Shown here piece by piece: positions 63,899 through 64,000 of a stretch of 64,000 bases of DNA. A program made the position numbers and the translations under genes. The stretch comes from Acidobacteriaceae bacterium. GTDB taxonomy: Bacteria > Acidobacteriota > Terriglobia > Terriglobales > Acidobacteriaceae. The notes below the pieces were generated by a model. That model saw only the letters and a list, made by a program, of their open reading frames with translations, did not search any database and had not been told where the DNA came from. The DNA lies in NCBI GenBank assembly GCA_003134655.1, contig PLBY01000053.1:29473-93472 (forward strand). The letters are read 5' to 3'. Position 1 is the stretch's first letter, and every line of letters starts with the position of its first letter.

Positions 63899-63972
63899 GT
63901 AGCGCCGCCGTCCCTTCGGCTTCGCTCAGGGCAGGCTCCGGCGGTTGTCGTGCGGGCGTCTCGCCCGCACAC
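63899..63972. repeat. REP-like double hairpin, copy 6 (with insertion)
   Basis: GTAGCGCCGCC, a longer middle that can itself pair (CCTTCGGC with adjoining GCTTCGCTCAGGGCAGG), then GTGCGGGCG-TCT-CGCCCGCAC. It begins 16 bases after the deacetylase stop. The rest of the window to 64000 shows nothing else. Confidence 0.75.
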
Positions 63973-64000
63973 CCGAACCCAGAACCGCAGTGGCAAGAAA

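Noticed and set aside
51618-63972. Repeats considered as CRISPR
   Set aside because: Copies are kilobases apart, palindromic, at gene ends and not separated by regular spacers; no cas genes.

Overview
The window looks like chromosomal DNA of an Acidobacteriota bacterium, probably close to the Koribacter/Terriglobia side. The support is an Oar-like TonB receptor with an N-terminal carboxypeptidase-regulatory domain, a bacillithiol pathway (BshA plus YpdA), a LytS-type sensor kinase, many GC-rich housekeeping genes with acidobacterial flavour, and intergenic palindromes. This placement is an inference from gene content only.

The window has two parts. Positions 1 to about 31,311 read as an integrated genomic island. 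It ends at a tyrosine integrase (30077-31306) lying 5 bp from the 3' end of a tRNA-Asp gene, with an excisionase-like HTH gene in front. From left to right the island carries: a ParB-like gene with a +1 frameshift; a decayed Hsp70/membrane-protein fusion; two divergent HTH plus S24-like regulators, one of them an internal duplication; a complete lasso-peptide-type RiPP cluster (5910-12913); a convergent import/degradation operon (21017 down to 13125); two small XRE regulators; a two-gene unit encoding a PD-(D/E)XK-like protein and a HEPN protein that looks like defence cargo; an uncharacterised 242-residue protein; a PAS-GAF-PAS protein without output domain; and an ABM monooxygenase/LysR pair.

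The lasso cluster is the centrepiece. The + strand carries an ABC exporter, a PqqD-like B1 recognition protein, a transglutaminase-fold B2 leader peptidase with a Cys-His-Asp triad, two paralogous asparagine-synthetase-like cyclases, and a 47-residue precursor (12770-12913, too short for ordinary ORF calling). The precursor has a perfect Shine-Dalgarno sequence and the YxxPxL leader motif. Facing it on the - strand is an operon of ECF sigma factor, zinc-finger anti-sigma factor, Oar-like TonB receptor and S9-type peptidase resembling lasso isopeptidases. The arrangement suggests that a peptide is made and exported and is later re-imported and opened, with the sigma/anti-sigma pair sensing it. 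The second cyclase has lost the acidic pair of its second active-site motif, and the core peptide boundary is unusual.

From 31,312 to the end the gene content is core-like: tRNA-Asp and tRNA-Val behind a clear promoter, bshA, a LytS kinase, galE-proC, a DCoH dehydratase, an MFS exporter, ypdA, fumC, two tandem fabH genes, SRP RNA, a DUF3488-type transglutaminase, rimO, yacG, a REP-associated transposase (RAYT), pgpA, cinA, thpR, plsY, gpsA and two ChbG/YdjC-fold deacetylases. The right third is sprinkled with at least six copies of a double-hairpin REP element, two of them inside the coding sequences of RAYT and pgpA. A GIY-YIG gene with a +1 frameshift is bracketed by 48-bp inverted repeats matching at 47 of 48 positions.
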